Shown here one piece after another: positions 61,107-64,000 of a stretch of DNA of 64,000 bases (the stretch's first letter is position 1; each line of letters begins with the position of its first letter). Source of the stretch: Bacteroidales bacterium (lineage in GTDB: Bacteria > Bacteroidota > Bacteroidia > Bacteroidales > UBA932). The stretch spans positions 62,001-126,000 of the forward strand of contig JAFPVJ010000019.1 of assembly GCA_017400135.1 (NCBI GenBank), read 5' to 3'. A program made the translations under genes and the position numbers. The notes under the pieces were generated by a model. The model saw only the letters and a list, made by a program, of their open reading frames with translations, was not told where the DNA came from and made no database searches.

Positions 61107-61132
61107 GCAAAAATATCCATGCCTTAAAAAGC

Positions 61133-64000
61133 CTACAGCATCCCTTCGATGATCCGGTCGATCTCCTCGTTGAGGGCGGCCGTTTCTTCTTCCACCTCCT
61201 GCTCGATCAGGATATTCTCCAACTCATTCTGCTCTGCGGCGGAAAGCAGTTCCTCCGCCCCGGAATCATACGCGACGGCCTTCTTGTGCTGGGCGATGGC
61301 CGCCTGTGCCTCGTGACTGTCCCGCAGCACCCGGTCCACACCCTTGGAGAATACGTTTTTGATGGAAGCGACCAGGTTGGCCTGCATGTTGTCCACCTCC
61401 TCGTTGAAGAGCGGGATCTTGGCGTTGCGGTATTTGGGCTTGCCGACGCGGAACTTCCAGGCCTTGAACGTAGGCCCGTAGATGTTGACGCCCACCTTAA
61501 AGAGCATGGGAGACTTGATGATGCTGACATGGTAGTCGAAGCTCCGGTTCAGGCGCTGGACGCCCTGCGGGGCGACGGTATAGCGGTCGATGGCCAGGAG
61601 GAAGGGGAACACTTCCAGCGTATTGTCCGTGATCACGCCGTTGATCGTCATCTCGTCGATACGGCCCGTCATCTGGTCCTTGAATTTCAGCGTCTTGGTA
61701 ATCTCCTTCAGGCTGCCCAGGTCCTCCAGGATCAAGTCGCGGCCGTGGATCTTGAACATTCCGTCCAGGGTCGGCAGCAGGAAGTTCATGTTGGTGTCGA
61801 TCTGGGTGGTGGCCGCCATCTCGCAGTCCAGTTTGCCCTTGAAGGACTTGAGCATCGGCACCACCTCATCGATCTTCGGGAAGAAATCGATCACCTTCTC
61901 CGCCGTGACGTCATTCAGTTTCAGGCCGAATCCGATCGCCAGATCCTTCTTCGTCTTGGTCGAATAGAAGCCGTCCAGGTTGAAACTGCCCATGTCGGTC
62001 GCAGCCCGGGCCCCTTCGATGCGAACGCATCGCTGCTGCATCGACGCGTCTGCATGGAAACCGTTCAACACCGTCGTGGAATAGTCAAGATGGTCCACGT
62101 CGAAATGCACGTCCGCCACCACGTTGGAAGGCACTACGAAAATCGCATACTTTTCGGGAGCCTGCTCCAGGACGATGGAATCGACCGCCACCTTCCTGTC
62201 GTAGGCCAGTGCATCCACCTGCTCCGGTTCCGTTCCGGAGACGGGCCGGTCTTCTGTCTTTCCCTTGTCAAAAGCGGCGATGATCTCGTTGAGATTCAGA
62301 CGCTCCGACTTCGCGTCGGCATTGATCCGAATCGTGGTCCGTCCGCTCGTCAGGCCCCGTTTGATGCCTTCGACCGTCCCGGAAAGAGCCAGGTCGGAGG
62401 TTCCCGAAGTTAGGCGCACCTTGTCGATGCGCACCTTGTCGTCCTTGAGCGAAGCGGACAGGCCCGAGAAGCGCGTCCTCAACGGGAAGGCGGGCGAAGC
62501 GAACAGACCCTCCGACGAACGTACCTGCAAGGAAGGATTCCAGGTGTTCAGCAGTTTCTGCAGCGACTCGTTCACCTTGAACTTGATGTCCGACGCGCGG
62601 AAATCCTTCTCCATCAGATAGTCCGGCACCCCGGTGCTGTCGAGCTGGAAGCGGTGACGCCGCGTCGTGTCGCGAGCAGCCTTCTTCTTCCTGGGATTCA
62701 TCTGCGCGGAGGCGGTGAACGAAGCGTCCTTCGCACCGACGAGCGCCGATGGATTCCGGAAGAACATCCGGGAATTGTCGCTCTCCAGGCGCAGGTACGG
62801 CACGATGCGGTTCTCTTCCTGAGTCTGGGGCGTGATGGTGAAGGTGTTCGCCGTCGTCGAAGTCCCGACCAGCAGGGAATCGGCCGCGCGCACGGACAGG
62901 CGGTCCGCGGTGAATTTGCCGATCAGCGGGTGGAGGTTCGACTCCTTGCCGATAGCCTTGGTGGAATTCTGGGCGAAGATGAGGATGTTGCGGCCCCGGG
63001 CACAGAGCGACCTGCCCAGGTCGAAGTCGATGCTGTCAGCAGTGGCCGTCGCGGCAATGGCGCGGTCCTTGGCATCCACGGAACTCTTCATCGTGCCGAG
63101 GTTGATCACGGGCTTGCGCAAGTAGCAGGAGATGTCGTCCTTCTTGTCTTCGAACGTGACCACATCTCCGGTCACTTTTCCCTTCAGGTCAGCCCCGGCG
63201 CACTTGTAGACGCTCATCTGGGACTGGCGTATCGTGCCGTCCAGCTCCACGTCCACCTTGCCCGAAGCCCGGAACGCGTTCCTCAGGGACTTGGGCAGGT
63301 ACTGGAGCACCTTCTTCAGGTCGGCCTTGCCGTTCGCATCCACCTTGTAGAGCGGATCCTTGCCCAGCAGGTCCTTGACGGCGCCGGCAGCGGAAAGGTC
63401 CAGGCCGTCGAGATGGAAGATGAAATCATCCAGGGAGAGGTTCTTGACATTCTTTTCCGTATTCTCCCCTTGCGCGGTCAGCCGCAGGTCCGCACCGTCA
63501 AAGAGGCCCTTCCAGGACACCTTCGACTTGGGCAGGTCCAGGTTGAGTTTGACCGGCGGCAGGGCGGAGAGCGAATCGAGCCGGATCGGGCCGGCGATGT
63601 CGGCATCCAGGTTCAGGCGTCCGTTGGTGGTGAGGGCGCCCAATACCGGACTGAGCGAAGCGCCCAGGGTGCCCAGCAGGTCGCCGAGTTCCAGCTCCTT
63701 TACGGAGAAACGGGCGTTGACGGAAGACGTGTCGCTCCCCGGCAGGAAGGTCCCCGACGCGAGGAACTTGTCCCAGACCAACTTGGCAGACAGTTTCTTC
63801 GGCTGATCCGAATACAGGATGCGGGGCTTGGAGACCGACAGTTCGTCCAGTTTGATGTCGGCCAGATCGAAGGAAGACTCCCTCACCGTATCTCTGGGCT
63901 GCAGGAACTTCAGGATGTTCCAGTTGGCCGTCGTGTCGTCGAAGCGGCGCGCAAAAGCCAGCGGTCGGTCCAGGAACAGTTTGTGGACCAGCAAGCGTTT
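61133..64000 (-). CDS. AsmA-family protein, N-terminus outside the window
   Basis: The last about 955 codons of a large envelope protein; the reading frame stays open to base 64000 (so the true start is outside). AsmA-like features: repeated beta-rich segments of the type GRLNLDADIAGPIRLDSL, LSLDDFIFHLDGLDLSAAGAVKDL, KGKVTGDVVTF and LDCEMAATTQIDTNMNFLLPTLDGMFKIHGRDL. A C-terminal Glu-rich helical end reads EEETAALNEEIDRIIEG. Family members sit in the inner membrane with a periplasmic beta-rich domain, some of them acting as lipid-transfer bridges. Length above 950 residues fits a Bacteroidetes AsmA. It is a separate unit upstream of the tRNA promoter; co-transcription with tRNA-Leu is possible. 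Confidence 0.82.
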   Translation of the reverse strand, partial: KRLLVHKLFLDRPLAFARRFDDTTANWNILKFLQPRDTVRESSFDLADIKLDELSVSKPRILYSDQPKKLSAKLVWDKFLASGTFLPGSDTSSVNARFSVKELELGDLLGTLGASLSPVLGALTTNGRLNLDADIAGPIRLDSLSALPPVKLNLDLPKSKVSWKGLFDGADLRLTAQGENTEKNVKNLSLDDFIFHLDGLDLSAAGAVKDLLGKDPLYKVDANGKADLKKVLQYLPKSLRNAFRASGKVDVELDGTIRQSQMSVYKCAGADLKGKVTGDVVTFEDKKDDISCYLRKPVINLGTMKSSVDAKDRAIAATATADSIDFDLGRSLCARGRNILIFAQNSTKAIGKESNLHPLIGKFTADRLSVRAADSLLVGTSTTANTFTITPQTQEENRIVPYLRLESDNSRMFFRNPSALVGAKDASFTASAQMNPRKKKAARDTTRRHRFQLDSTGVPDYLMEKDFRASDIKFKVNESLQKLLNTWNPSLQVRSSEGLFASPAFPLRTRFSGLSASLKDDKVRIDKVRLTSGTSDLALSGTVEGIKRGLTSGRTTIRINADAKSERLNLNEIIAAFDKGKTEDRPVSGTEPEQVDALAYDRKVAVDSIVLEQAPEKYAIFVVPSNVVADVHFDVDHLDYSTTVLNGFHADASMQQRCVRIEGARAATDMGSFNLDGFYSTKTKKDLAIGFGLKLNDVTAEKVIDFFPKIDEVVPMLKSFKGKLDCEMAATTQIDTNMNFLLPTLDGMFKIHGRDLILEDLGSLKEITKTLKFKDQMTGRIDEMTINGVITDNTLEVFPFLLAIDRYTVAPQGVQRLNRSFDYHVSIIKSPMLFKVGVNIYGPTFKAWKFRVGKPKYRNAKIPLFNEEVDNMQANLVASIKNVFSKGVDRVLRDSHEAQAAIAQHKKAVAYDSGAEELLSAAEQNELENILIEQEVEEETAALNEEIDRIIEGML

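Noticed and set aside
1-64000. CRISPR array, insertion sequences, prophage or integrase genes
   Set aside because: No repeat-spacer pattern, transposase, integrase or phage structural gene was seen in reading the whole window.

Overview
The window looks like a chromosomal segment of a GC-rich, gut- or rumen-type member of the Bacteroidales (Bacteroidota). Several things point there. Promoters have the Bacteroidetes form (TTTG, about 19 bp, TAnnTTTG). Shine-Dalgarno sequences are almost absent, except for one perfect example in front of rpsU (bS21). Signal-peptide lipoproteins, TonB-type outer-membrane proteins, GH20/GH29/GH5/CE15 enzymes, a Ser-type sulfatase, the rSAM/lipoprotein system and a GlsA/GlsB-like lipid pair are all typical of the group. 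I cannot fix the genus.

Layout. 1-1126 (minus): end of a PASTA-protein/RluD operon. 1.4-10.4 kb (plus): a visibly AT-richer island with a 2108-residue SpvB/VCBS/Rhs protein followed by three more exported proteins, closed by a bidirectional terminator. 10.5-16.0 kb (minus): outer-membrane carboxypeptidase-regulatory/TonB-plug protein, ruvC, serS, rpmA, rplU. 16.2-21.3 kb (plus): an NTPase-like protein, rpsU, an MBL-fold protein, a lipoprotein and a sulfatase. 21.3-26.8 kb: GH20 hexosaminidase (minus), then a paralogue of the Rhs-island outer-membrane protein and a DUF4886-CE15 fusion. 26.8-41.4 kb: a surface-polysaccharide cluster with nucleotidyltransferase, UDP-glucuronate epimerase, YfhO, GT10 fucosyltransferase, acyltransferase, three GT2, LicD, IspD-like, Glf, flippase and GT4. 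41.5-44.6 kb: NfeD, flotillin, XRE regulator and a DUF5672 protein. 44.6-51.9 kb (minus): sugar isomerase-like lipoprotein, GH29 alpha-fucosidase, S9 peptidase, MFS transporter, esterase. 52-54.8 kb (plus): dicarboxylate symporter, nitrilase-family protein, small hypothetical. 54.7-56.9 kb: a radical SAM/SPASM enzyme divergent from a small lipoprotein and an outer-membrane barrel. 56.9-59.1 kb: GH5 glycanase and an AlkZ-related protein. 59.1-61.1 kb (minus): tRNA-Leu(UAG) followed directly by a GlsA/GlsB-like acyltransferase pair. 61.1-64 kb (minus): an AsmA-like protein running off the end.

Functionally the segment concerns the cell envelope and glycans. It builds a fucose- and galactofuranose-containing surface glycan (26.8-41.4 kb), degrades sulfated, fucosylated or beta-linked glycans through scattered exported hydrolases with no SusC/SusD pair, makes N-acyl amino-acid lipids, and carries two little-studied exported systems: the Rhs island and the rSAM/lipoprotein locus. 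These two are the best candidates for new biology. No CRISPR array, insertion sequence, rRNA or phage module was seen, and no gene-free stretch exceeds about 330 bases. The longest, 1127-1448, holds a promoter and a decayed open frame.
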